Source: Candidatus Sabulitectum silens (GTDB lineage: Bacteria; Fermentibacterota; Fermentibacteria; Fermentibacterales; JCC-6). Taken from it: 42,353 nt of DNA. Under the pieces are notes generated by a model that did not search any database, was not told the origin of the DNA, and saw only the letters and a list, made by a program, of their open reading frames with translations. Within the stretch, counting starts at the first letter, position 1; each line of letters opens with the position of its first letter. Shown in pieces: positions 18,582-27,798 of this stretch. Made by a program: the position numbers and the translations under genes. The stretch spans positions 1 through 42,353 of the forward strand of contig MJAN01000016.1 in assembly GCA_001875255.1 (NCBI GenBank), given 5' to 3'.

Positions 18582-20014
18582 ATGAAAGTAGTACTGGTTT
18601 ACCCAAGATGGATGTGGCATGAATACAATGGTTTAGCTGAACCTCTTGGTCTTCTTCAGATCGCTGCTGCTCTCCGTATTGCTGGTCACAGCGTTGTGCT
18701 GGCGGATTACTCATTCAGCAAATCCATCGATGAGCTTGATCATTTATTCAAAGGTGCCGGTGTTTGCGGAATTTCCATTTCAGCTGCGGCAATGACCGGA
18801 AGGGCAGCTGCGGTTGCTGAACATATCAGGCGTAGGTTCCTGAACTGTCCATTGTGGCTGGCGGTGCTTATCCCAGTATTTTCCCCAAAGCCTCGCTTGA
18901 TACACTACCTGTTGACTTTGCTGTGGCCGGGGAGGCCGAAGAGGTCATGGTTGAGCTTGTGGATCTGATCGAAAAGGGAGAAGACCTTACCACAGTAATG
19001 AACCTCACGTGGAGGGACCACTCCGGAGCAGCTGTTTCAAACCCCCGAAGACCAGTGAATGCCGATCTTGATTCTCTTCCCTTCCCGTCAAGAGATCTTG
19101 TTGACTACGATGCCTATCTCAAGAATGGAATGTACGAGTACGGTGTGATAACATCAAGAGGATGTCCGTACAACTGCATGTATTGCAAGCCCAGCACCGA
19201 TCTGATATTCGGAGGTGGAATAAGATACCGGTCAGCGGACAATGTTGTTCAGGAGCTTGCCGAGCTCTCCCGCCTTCGCGGCACATCAAAACTTCCGGTA
19301 TTCTTCAAGGATGACACCATTACACTTCACCCCCTCAGTTGGTTTGAACAGTTTCGGGACGGGCTGCAGAGAAAGGGCATAAAGCTCAAGTGGCACTGCG
19401 CCACAAGGGTTGACACCGTTACCCGGGAGAAACTTAAGGTAATGGCCGACTCTGGCTGTCACTGTGTCTCTTATGGAGTCGAGAGTGGAAGCCAGAGAGT
19501 TCTGGACTTTTACCGAAAGGGCACCACGCCTGAGCAGGCCGTTTCCGCATTCAGGTGGAGCCGTGAGTTCGGTATTGAGGCAACTGCCATGCTTATGATA
19601 GGATGCCCTGTGGAGAATGATGAAGACCTTGCAGCGACCTATGCAAACCTGAAGAAGCTGAAGCCGGATGACATCGTAGTCTATTTCTCCACCGCCATAC
19701 CTGGAAGAGAGATCCATGAATGGGCCATGGAGAATGGCTATCTTATGGAAAACGACGATCCTTCACTTCTTGATCCCGCCAGGAACCGGGCCTGCGAGGT
19801 TATGAACATGCGTCTGCCCTGGCTTGAGCTTTCTGATGTTGTCGGATGGAAGCATAGAATTGAGAGATACAGGAGCTGGAGAAAGATGACCAGCCCGAAG
19901 AATCTAAGGAACTGGCTGTATGAGTTGTCCCGGCATCCGGGGGTAGCTGCTAAAAAGGCAGGTGTTGTTCTCAGAGGATTTACCGGCGGAAGCGAAAAAA
20001 GCCATGGCAGGTAA
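18582..20014 (+). CDS. B12-binding-domain radical SAM protein (plus-strand cassette)
   Basis: About 478 residues, start ATG 18582 (MKVVLVYPRWMWHEYNG) after GGGAGAG. Cobalamin-type domain (LGLLQIAAALRIAGHSVV, VAGGAYPSIFPKASL, VAGEAEEVMVEL), radical SAM motif TSRGCPYNCMYC, then VFFKDDTITLHPLSWF, KWHCATRVDTV, SYGVESGSQRVLDFYRKG and AMLMIGCPVENDEDL. One break at 18849-18850 (a C missing) joins FLNCP to IVAGGAYP. Same family as the three minus-strand copies, fourth in the window. The gene ends inside the start of the GT2 gene (11-base overlap), so it belongs to the same transcript. Reaction unknown; methylation or rearrangement of a sugar is likely from context. Confidence 0.85.
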
Positions 20015-20912
20015 TGCCCTTGTAGCGGCCATTAACTGGAATGGCAGGGACTTCATTCTCCAGATGATTGACTCGTTGATCCCCCAGCTGGAAGAAACTG
20101 GCTCAAGCCTTGTTGTGTTCGATAACGGGTCTTCCGATGGCTCTGTTGATCTTGTTGAGAGCAGGTACTCTGGAAACAGTCTTGTTGAAGTTCAAAGGAA
20201 TAGTGAAAACATAGGTTTCGGAAGGGCTGCCAACAGGATAATAGGCAGCTCTGGAATGCCCGTCGTGGTTCTGGTCAATACAGATACTGTTATAAGACCC
20301 GGGTGCCTGAAAACTCTTTTGAGTTGCATGGAGAAACATCCTGAAGTAGCCTTAGCGGGCCCCAGGCTTCTTTGGCCCGACGGCTCACTGCAGCCCTCAA
20401 GGAGAGATTTCCCATTTCCCTTCAAACTGGTTCAGGAAAATCTCCCCATCCTGAAGCGTTCAACAGAAAAGCATTCCAGCCATGACGAAAGCGGATACAC
20501 AGACTGGCTCATTGGTGCGATGATGGCTGTCAGAACTGAACCATTCATCCGGACTGGCGGGTTTTCTGAGGATTTCTTTTTCTTTCACGAGGAAACTGAC
20601 CTTCAGTACAGGCTCAGAGAGCACCGGTGGAAGGTCTGGTTCGAGTCATCCGCAGAGATCGTTCATATAGAAGGCGGTTCCTGCAGGCAGATGTTCGGCG
20701 ACCTGGCCTGGCTGCAGCATATACCTGGAAAGATCATCTTCCTTCAAAGGAACGGCAGCACTATGGATGTGTTCCTTTATCGTTTGTTTATGTCCATGCT
20801 GCAGGTGCAGCGGATGATCACCGGCCTGTTTCCAGGCCGCAGAGATTTACGGTGGAACAGAAACTACTGCATGGAGGCACTTGCATTGCTATGGAAAAGA
20901 AAGACCGGATGA
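20004..20912 (+). CDS. Family 2 glycosyltransferase (rhamnosyltransferase-like)
   Basis: 302 residues in an intact frame from ATG 20004 (MAGNALVAAINWNGRDFI). GT-A motifs: VVFDNGSSDGSVDLVE, NIGFGRAANRIIGSS, VVLVNTDTVIRPGCL (DxD-type metal site), DWLIGAMMAVRTEPF, GGFSEDFFFFHEETDLQYRLRE (ED motif) and IVHIEGGS. This is the pattern of the rhamnosyltransferase-like branch that adds a sugar to a growing chain. The start overlaps the radical SAM stop, and the end overlaps the DegT start (ATGA). Codon choice is more AT-rich than in the minus-strand GT2 gene at 6026-6987. Donor and acceptor unknown. Confidence 0.88.
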   Translation: MAGNALVAAINWNGRDFILQMIDSLIPQLEETGSSLVVFDNGSSDGSVDLVESRYSGNSLVEVQRNSENIGFGRAANRIIGSSGMPVVVLVNTDTVIRPGCLKTLLSCMEKHPEVALAGPRLLWPDGSLQPSRRDFPFPFKLVQENLPILKRSTEKHSSHDESGYTDWLIGAMMAVRTEPFIRTGGFSEDFFFFHEETDLQYRLREHRWKVWFESSAEIVHIEGGSCRQMFGDLAWLQHIPGKIIFLQRNGSTMDVFLYRLFMSMLQVQRMITGLFPGRRDLRWNRNYCMEALALLWKRKTG

Positions 20913-22016
20913 TTCAGCTATTCAAGCCTTCCTACGATGAGAGGGAGATCGAGGCCGTTGCTGAAGTTCTTGGAACGGGCTGGACAGGACTGGGACCGAA
21001 AACCTCTCTGTTTGAAAATGCTTTCGCCGAGTTCTGTTCAACGAAGTATTGCGTGGGCCTTTCGAATGGCACCGCAGCTCTTCAGATGGCATTGAAGCTG
21101 TTGGACATAGGCCCGGGGGATGAGGTTATTGTCCCGGCAATCACCTTTGTGGCAACTGCCCATTCTGTGCTTAACTCCGGAGCAGTACCTGTGTTCTCCG
21201 ACATCTGTCCCATCACACATAACATTGATCCTGCCCACGCCGGCCAGCTCGTAAACGGGAGAACCAAAGCAATAATCGCCGTTCACCTTGCTGGATACCC
21301 TGTGGATATGGATGCACTAAGATCCGTTGCGAAGGATCTTCCGCTGATAGAGGATTGTGCACATGCCTCGGGCACTATCTACAAGGGCAAACCCGCTGGT
21401 TCAATGGGGATTGCCGGTTGTTTCAGCTTTCATGCGGTGAAGAACCTGTCCATGGGTGAGGGCGGCGCTCTTGTCACTGACAGAGATGATTTTAACAGAA
21501 GGGCCCGCAGGCTGAGATGGCTTGGTATAGACCGGGAAACCTGGGACAGACAAACATGGATCATTCCTACTGGTGGGAGTATCAGGTGGACGAGGCAGGC
21601 ACCAATTGCCATATGGACGACATTCATGCCGCCATTGGTCTTGTGCAGCTGCAGAAACTGGAAGCAGCCAATAACAGACGCCGGGAGATCGCGAAAAGTT
21701 ACTGCGCCGGGCTGGAGGACATTCAGGAGGTTTCTCTGCCCCGATGGAAACCGAGGATCTCAGATCATCGATGCACATGTACCGGATCCAGGCGGAAAAC
21801 AGGGATGAACTGAATCTGTATATGGGAAAGAGGGGCATTTCTACAGGAGTTCATTACAAACCCCTTCACCTTTACTCATGTTATGGTCCGCAGCCCTCAC
21901 TGCCGGTGGCGGAGAAGGCGTTTGACCGAATACTGACACTTCCCATGCATGCTGAACTCACCGACGATCATGTATCAGAGGTGATCGATTCTGTGAGGAG
22001 CTTCTACCATGGCTGA
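20909..22016 (+). CDS. DegT/DnrJ/EryC1 sugar aminotransferase
   Basis: PLP-dependent enzyme converting a 3- or 4-keto nucleotide sugar to the amino sugar. Motifs in order: MIQLFKPSYDEREIEAV, GTGWTGLGPKTSLFENAFA, VGLSNGTAALQMAL, GDEVIVPAITFVATA, LIEDCAHASGTIYKGKPAG, CFSFHAVKNLSMGEGGALV (the family Lys normally in a SFH..K pattern), MDDIHAAIGLVQL and GISTGVHYKPLHLYSCY. ATG 20909 overlaps the GT2 stop; ATG 20891 is an alternative. Two one-base breaks, near 21550 (joins WDR to TNMDHSYWW) and C2 21751-21752 (joins WKP to EDLRSSMHMYR). About 369 residues. With the formyltransferase downstream this suggests an N-formyl amino sugar. Confidence 0.88.
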
Positions 22017-22805
22017 TTACTGCAAGTCTCCTCGCATTCTCTGCATGTGCGGAATGGATCTGGGGTATCGGGTCGCCGGTTTCATCCTTGAGTCCGGGCT
22101 GGATTGTGCATTCATCGTGAACGGGAAAGAGGTCACCGGCCAATGGTACCGAACACCAAGGGAGCTTGACATAAACGAGATGGACTGGAGGGATGTAAAG
22201 AGCTGGAACCCTGACCTGATCCTTACGGCGTTCTTTCATAAAATCCTTCCACCGGACATCTTTGAACTGCCGGTGCTGGGAGCCTGGAATATTCATCTGG
22301 GAGATACAGAGAGATACCGCGGAGCATACCCTTCCATCCGGGCCCTGATCAACGGTGATGAACTACGTGTTACACTGCACAGAATCGACAGGGACATCGA
22401 CACAGGTGACATTCTGGCGAAGCTCTCCTTTGCCGTTCCTCGAGGTTCCACGGGAAGGGATCTTTATGATCTTATGACAGAAAAGGGGTATGAACTTTTC
22501 CTTCAGTGCTGGAATGACCTGACAAGTGGTGTGGCTCTCAACAGCACCCGCCGGCAAAATGGTCGAGGAGCGGAATTGATGTACAAAAGTGAACTGGAGC
22601 ACCGGTTATACCCCCCCGAGGCTTTTTCGAGGGCGGTGAGGGCGCTGACCTTCCCGCCTTTTCCGCCACCATATTTTGTTTCCGAAGGAGGAAATTCATC
22701 ATTACCGAGGACTCAACCGGGGATGGTGAGCAGTTCACCGCAGACAAGTGCAATCCTGAAAACACGGGGAGTGAAAAAGAAGATGAACAACAATGGGATA
22801 TATGA
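22009..22805 (+). CDS. Formyltransferase (sugar N-formyltransferase-like)
   Basis: Predicted to transfer a formyl group from N10-formyl-tetrahydrofolate to an amino sugar made by the DegT enzyme. About 265 residues. Rossmann-like start (RILCMCGMDLGYRVAGFIL), then LILTAFFHKILPPDIF and the catalytic stretch WNIHLGDTERYRGAYPSIRAL, TLHRIDRDIDTGDIL. The Asn, His and Asp of the family are present, although the usual SLLP after His is replaced by LGDT. The start overlaps the DegT stop. A missing A at 22692-22694 makes the raw frame run on into the next gene; repaired, it continues KFIITEDSTGDG and ends at TGA 22803-22805. The long acidic C-terminal tail is not typical. Confidence 0.82.
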
Positions 22806-23650
22806 TGGGTTCAATGAAGGCGCAGGCAAGAGAGCGGAGATAATCAGATCTAGTGTCTTCACAGTTCTCTGTCTTCTTCTATCCGGCACTTCTGCTGCAT
22901 CAGATTATGCGACGATATCATATATGCCGTCAGAGGACCTTGAGGAGTTCATTGTTGAAAGACTGGACCTGACCACATTCCGGAATTCGCTGGGGCCTGC
23001 AAGGAGTCCCGGTATGCGCTATTTCTCCGACATGGGATTGATACCAACCGAGATATCAGAAGGCAGAATCGTCTTTGAAACAGAATCCTGGTACTACTGC
23101 ATTGAACTGGTTGAACGGAGGGATGTGAATCACGACGGCATTGAAGACCTGCAGATATGTTTCACCGATGACTCAATTCATGGAACGTATTATGTCAAAT
23201 ATATTTACCTCCTGACCTGCCTTTCAGATGATTCTGACCTGATCGCAATTGCTTATGGCCCTTCAGGATATCATTATAGCGAAAGAGATCCTGAAATGAC
23301 TGAGGAGATCGTGACCCCCTGGAGTGAGCAAGGCAGCGCTGAAACAGATGAAGAGTAATCCTGGTTTTCCACCAGGTAAATCATCTGACATTCTTCACCC
23401 TCCGGACATCTCAGAGCCATGGTATAGGGATGGGATAAGGGCAGTTACCACAACCGGACAGTTGCTCACAGATGACTGGTTTGCCTACGATGATCCCTTC
23501 GGCAAGATCAATAGTTCCCCTGATGATTCATCAGTGTACTATCAGCCGATACATTATTGGGGGGATCGATGGATGTACGGGGTTTTCCTATACCACTTCA
23601 CTTCCGAAGTTCCCAGCGAGGTCTTAGCGCATATGTGGAACATGCAATGA
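22783..23650 (+). CDS. Secreted protein of unknown function
   Basis: ATG 22783 (GTG 22771 possible). Residues 22-42 form a signal sequence (RSSVFTVLCLLLSGTSAAS), preceded by an unusually long polar start. The mature part is acidic, with NHDGIEDLQICFTDDS, a DxDxDG-like loop that may bind calcium, and many Tyr/Trp residues. A surplus C at 23315-23319 breaks the frame; repaired it reads TPGVSKAALKQMKSNPGF and runs to 23650. About 288 residues. I recognise no family. The apparent 449-residue fusion with the formyltransferase in the raw frame is an artefact. Last plus-strand gene before a convergent neighbour. Confidence 0.55.
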
Positions 23651-23757
23651 AAATGACCCTACATAAAAGCTAAAGAACTACTCCCGGTATCCTGTATTGG
23701 ATTCTCTTAGAGGCGAGAGGCAGTTATCGAATGATCTAGTCCGCTCCAGTCCAGTAC

Positions 23758-25559
23758 TCATTCTATCTGGACAAAGCACTTCACATCAGTATGCCCAGAT
23801 GCACAAAGCATTGTAAAGTAAACACCGGGAACCAGATCATCCACTTGAACGGCATTGTAACCGGCATCCCACATGGTGGGGAGACTTCTGAACACAGTAC
23901 GGCCGGTAAGATCAAAGACAGTGATAGATGCCATGGAAGGCTCAGCAAGAGAGAATCTAATCAGAGGAGGTGAAGAAGATGGTGAGGGAGAAACAGGCAG
24001 GAGAGCAGTAGTGGAACCGAGACTGCCTGAATGGTCAGATACGCTGACAGGATTCCAGCTAAGTGTTAAATCATAAAAGGTTGGAGAGGTATCAGGATCG
24101 TTTCTGGTGAGAATGACCATGTATTGAAAATAGCTGTCGTTCTCAGGAAGAACGCCGCTGAGTGATGCCGGTTCATAGAGGGTATCCTGCCAGTCCGGCA
24201 TGGGAAGTGCATCGGTGGATCTTACAGCCACTCCAATGCCAGTCCCCGCAGGCTCATCCGAGGTGAAATCCAGGTAATCCCAGCCTGGATCATTCCCGAG
24301 ATACAGTATGCTGGAGATCAGAGAACAGGAAAAAAGATCCGATATCTCCCAGCATGAAAGACCGCACAAATCGCCTTGGAAAACAGTGGAGATGACCTCG
24401 ACCACCCCATCTCCGTTCAGATCAGCAGCGGATACATCAGAGGCTCCTCTAAAGTACTTTGATACGAAGTGCCTTGTCCAGCTCAAACCCAGGCCGTCAG
24501 TGTTCTCCCACCAGTATATTACATGCCAGGAAGTGGCAACGATATCAATGTCGTTATCAAGATCGATGTCATAGGCAAATAGACCATCGTTCCAACTGTA
24601 GATATCATCAACCAGATGATAATCCCAGGAGGTGCCAAGACCGTCCAGGTTCTCCCACCACTGGATCCGGTCATTCTCGGAGCACGCAATAACATCTGGA
24701 TAGCCATCCCCATTCACGTCCTTGACATCCATGCCGGATAAATAGCACCCGTCGATGAAGTGATAGTTCCATTCAATACCATCGTTGGCGGTGTTCTCAA
24801 ACCACACAAGACCATCACCAACACCCCATGAGATCACATCAGGACGGCCGTCACAGTTGATATCTGAAACTGAGACCAGATTCGGTTCGTCCATTGTGCC
24901 AAGCTGAAACTCGCTCCATGTGCCTCCGGACCCATCTGAGTTCTCATACCAGAAAAGATTCCCTTCAGTGGAAGCCACCACCAGATCCACATCCATGTCA
25001 TTATCGAAATCACCTGAAGCCATCGTGATAGGTGCTTCAATGATGCTGTCAACGATGGTTTCCGACCAGTTAGTCCCAGTACCGTCAAGATTCTCCCACC
25101 ACATCACACAGTTACCCCAGTAACTGCCACCGCAAATGTCCAAGAAGCCATCCCCGTTCACATCAACCGGATGGTTGAAGTGGATGCCCGAAGAGCAGGC
25201 AGAGGCTATCTGGTGCTCCTGCCATTGATCACCTGACCCGCCCACGTTCTCCCACCATGCGGTGTGGTAAGCCAGGGGAGCTGCGATCACGTCGATGAAG
25301 CCGTCACCATTGATATCACCGGAACTGGGTGAATACGTGTGTTCGTACAGAGTATCCAGTTTGATCTGATGGTATTCCCCGAAACGAGCTCCCCGGAGTT
25401 TCGAGTATAGACATCAATTGAGATCAGGTAATTCGTTAGCCATTCCGTCACTGGTCCAGGAACACCCGGATCACCATCCCAGTCAGTCTGAGAAACCGAG
25501 TCTCCCGTTGCAGACCGAACTAGAGCAAGTGATACTGCTAGGAGTAAGAGCATCCGCAT
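23758..25559 (-). CDS. Secreted FG-GAP/VCBS-like repeat protein with C-terminal sorting domain
   Basis: About 600 residues. ATG 25559 with AGGAGG five bases upstream and a clear signal peptide (MRMLLLLAVSLALVRSATG). Seven repeats alternate a WWENxDGxGxxW strand with a DxNxDGxxDV calcium-loop (for example DVNGDGFLDI, DINCDGRPDV, DVNGDGYPDV), the pattern of integrin-like propellers that bind proteins or glycans. The last 80 residues form an Ig-like sorting domain (SLAEPSMASITVFDLTGRTVF ... GVYFTML) like type IX secretion cargo. One break, C4 at 25377-25380 (a base missing), joins GELVSGE to YHQIKLDTLYEHTY. AT-richer than the window average. Probably cell-surface; ligand unknown. Confidence 0.82.
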
Positions 25560-25922
25560 GGTTCCTCCTATGTAAAGACAACACCTGTAACCCATGACCA
25601 ATCCCGTCATACAGATAATCAGCAATTACACGCGCTGCCGTCAAGGTGATTCTCACCTAAAACCTGTATACACGAATCCCTTTTCCATGCTTTAGTTGCG
25701 AATGCGAAGTGTGGAGAGGTTTTAACTCTGTAAATGGCGATTCAGACCGTATGCCCTCTTGTTTGTTTGCACCCCGTACCGATTTCGAAACCTGGGGGTA
25801 AGCCAGGGCTCGGTTGACGGGAACCGGGGTGTTCGGCATGATTATCGAAAGTCTCGGCATTGTTGAGACACTGCCCAAGGGCTCTACGCTGGTGTTGCTG
25901 TCATGGAAGGTATGGTGGCCGG
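25560..25922. other. Divergent 363-base intergenic region
   Basis: Lies between the FG-GAP-like gene (leftward) and the three-paralogue operon (rightward), so it should hold promoters for both. No gene is convincing. A perfect 15-base palindrome sits at 25644-25658. No clean -35/-10 pair was found for either direction. Hydrophobic-free short frames near 25860 do not look coding. Confidence 0.4.
25644..25658. promoter_or_regulatory. Perfect inverted repeat in the divergent region
   Basis: AGGTGA (25644-25649), spacer TTC, TCACCT (25653-25658). Placed about 85 bases before the start of the leftward gene and 265 before the rightward operon. A candidate operator for either; no T tract follows. 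Function inferred from symmetry and position only. Confidence 0.4.
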
Positions 25923-26531
25923 ATGTGGTTTTTGCCGTTGCTGGTCCTGGTTCTCGCGGTGGGAGCCTTTGCCGGAGTGTCCCGCTTAAGGAGCGGGTTA
26001 CCTGCCCAAAAGCAGGTGTCCCATCCGGGAACGGAGGTTCATGGAGTGGAATCCCTTTCCATGGAGCAGATCAACCTGCTTCTCGCCAGGCTGGAGAAGG
26101 AGGAGGCACCGGAGCCACGGATGGGGGCCATGTGCTACGCACCAATGGCCATTCCCGACTCCGCGGAGTACATATGTCCGGACTGCGGTGAGAAGACCGT
26201 TTACGGCGGAGCCATGTCTCCATACCTGCAGTATGAGCTTGATACGGCCAGAAGGCTCGCGGAATCAATAAACGCTTCAACTGGCTTTTCCGTGGTGCTG
26301 GATGAGAGCGCCTTCTGTGAGTTCTGTTCTGAGTTCGGCGAAGGCAGCGCTGTTCTTGTGCTCCGTGTTGCAGGCGAGCACGGTGAAGAAACGGAGAACA
26401 GCGTGTCCGTTGACGAGTTGAGAATGCTGGACAGCTTCCTGCGGGGAAGACTTTTCTGGGTGACTTCCAACGAAGGGCATGCACCCCTCAGGAATCATTC
26501 TGAGAGAGTGGCGGAGCTTCTGGGAATATAA
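25923..26531 (+). CDS. Membrane-anchored paired-CxxC protein, tandem paralogue 1
   Basis: 202 residues, intact frame. ATG 25923 is chosen because all three tandem copies then begin Met-Trp-Phe/Tyr followed by one membrane helix (residues 2-19). After a linker comes a helical segment (SMEQINLLLARLEKEEAPEP), then GAMCY (Cys 71), YICPDCGEKTVY (Cys 85 and 88), TARRLAESINASTGFSVVLDE, FCEFCSE (Cys 132 and 135), a strand (AVLVLRVAGEHGEE), LRMLDSFLRGRLFWVTSNEG and a final helix ending LLGI. The CPxCGEK knuckle looks like a zinc-ribbon or rubredoxin-type half-site; two CxxC pairs could bind one metal. No known family comes to mind. Likely substrate or partner of the radical SAM/SPASM enzyme at the end of the operon (inference). 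Confidence 0.75.
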   Translation: MWFLPLLVLVLAVGAFAGVSRLRSGLPAQKQVSHPGTEVHGVESLSMEQINLLLARLEKEEAPEPRMGAMCYAPMAIPDSAEYICPDCGEKTVYGGAMSPYLQYELDTARRLAESINASTGFSVVLDESAFCEFCSEFGEGSAVLVLRVAGEHGEETENSVSVDELRMLDSFLRGRLFWVTSNEGHAPLRNHSERVAELLGI

Positions 26532-26584
26532 AGGGCGACTGACTGGTATTATCCATGGTGTCCAAACTCGAAGGAAGAAAAAAT

Positions 26585-27195
26585 ATGTGGTACATTGCTG
26601 CGGCGGCGGGAATCGTTCTTGCGGGGACCCTGGCGGGGGCGGTCAGGTCCAGGGGACCGGATTCATCAAGGGAAACGATACCATTCACAGGATCATCAGC
26701 TCCGCTGCAATGAAACCCCTTTCAATGCAGCAGGTGAACTTCCTTCTGGCAAGGCTCGAGCGGGAGGAACCCCCTGAACCGGTCTTCGGTGCCATGTGCT
26801 ATGAGATGATGGCCACGCCGGCCGTTGCCGAGTACATCTGCCCTGTATGCGGAGAGAAAACGATCTATGAAGACTTCAATACGGAACTCATCGAATGGGA
26901 GCTGCAGGGCGCGAGAAGGCTTGCAGAATCCATCAACGAAGCCACGGAATTCAGTGTGATCCTCGATGAGACCCTTTTCTGCGACTACTGCTCGGAGGAT
27001 CCCTCCGGGGATCCGGCGCTGCTCCTTCGGGTGACCGATGAAGAGGGTGTAGAGACCGTGAACAGGGTCTTCCTCACCGATCTCCGGAAGCTTGATTCTT
27101 TCCTCCAGGGCAGGCTCTACTGGCTGACGGACAACGACAGCCAGGAACCCCTCCAGGATGACAGCCAACGGATCAGACAGCTTCTGGGGCTGTAA
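26585..27195 (+). CDS. Membrane-anchored paired-CxxC protein, tandem paralogue 2
   Basis: About 203 residues. ATG 26585 (MWYIAAAAGIVLAG), with AAGGAAG upstream, restores the same Met-Trp-Tyr membrane start as the other copies. The frame breaks between about 26640 and 26712 in the linker, where conservation is lowest; afterwards all blocks recur: SMQQVNFLLARLEREEPPEP, GAMCY, YICPVCGEKTIY, ARRLAESINEATEFSVILDE, FCDYCSE, LLLRVTDEEGVE, LRKLDSFLQGRLYWLTDND, LLGL. The five cysteines keep their spacing relative to copy 1. It ends in TAATG, sharing one base with the start of copy 3. Paralogy with its neighbours is certain; function is not known. Confidence 0.75.
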
Positions 27196-27798
27196 TGTGG
27201 TACCTGGCAGCCGCGGTTGCGGCAGTTGCCCTGGCAGGAGTCCTTGCGGGGAACGCCGGCATCAGACCGGCAGCTGATAAAGCCAGACCCGTGGGTACCG
27301 CCTTATTAAAGAAGCTCTCCACGGAAGAGATCGATCTGCTCCTGTCCCGTCTTGAGAAGGAAGATCCTCCGGAAGTGGTCCGGGGGGCTATGTGCTACCA
27401 GGTTGCCGGGCCCCATCGGTATCCGAGTATACCTGCACGGTCTGCGGAGAGAAGACGATTACCACAACATGCATACCAGGTTCATCGAGTACGAACTGGA
27501 GACAGCCAGGAGGCTGGCTGACTCCATCATATCCTCCACGGATCTCATGATTGAAGTTGATGAATCGCTTTACTGCTCCTTCTGCTCGGATGCTTCCGCT
27601 GAGGATGCCTGTCTTATGCTAAGGGTCACGACTTCAGAAGGAGAAGTGCTTAGCAATGAAGTCAGCGTAACAGACCTGAGGATGCTGGACTCCTTCCTCA
27701 GGGGAGAGCTTTTCTGGGTTACCGCCACCGATGACAGAATTCCGTTGAAGGATAACGCTGACAGATTGCGGCGGTTGCTGGGGCTTGCTGAACAATGA
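27195..27798 (+). CDS. Membrane-anchored paired-CxxC protein, tandem paralogue 3
   Basis: About 201 residues. ATG 27195 overlaps the stop of copy 2. MWYLAAAVAAVALAGVLAG is the membrane anchor, then LSTEEIDLLLSRLEKEDPPE, GAMCY, YTCTVCGEKTIY, ETARRLADSI, YCSFCSD, LMLRVTTSEGE, LRMLDSFLRGELFWVTATDD and LLGLAEQ. Two one-base gaps, C4 27411-27414 and T2 27459-27460, hide the first CxxC in the raw frames; repairing both brings it exactly in line with copies 1 and 2, strong support for the repair. It has one extra Cys (DACLML). Its stop overlaps the radical SAM start (ATGA), so the two proteins are translationally coupled. Confidence 0.75.

Noticed and set aside
23758..25290. Repeated short words resembling a CRISPR or DNA repeat array
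   Set aside because: The periodicity comes from protein repeats (WWEN and DxNxDG) in one long frame; the DNA repeats are imperfect and have no spacers.
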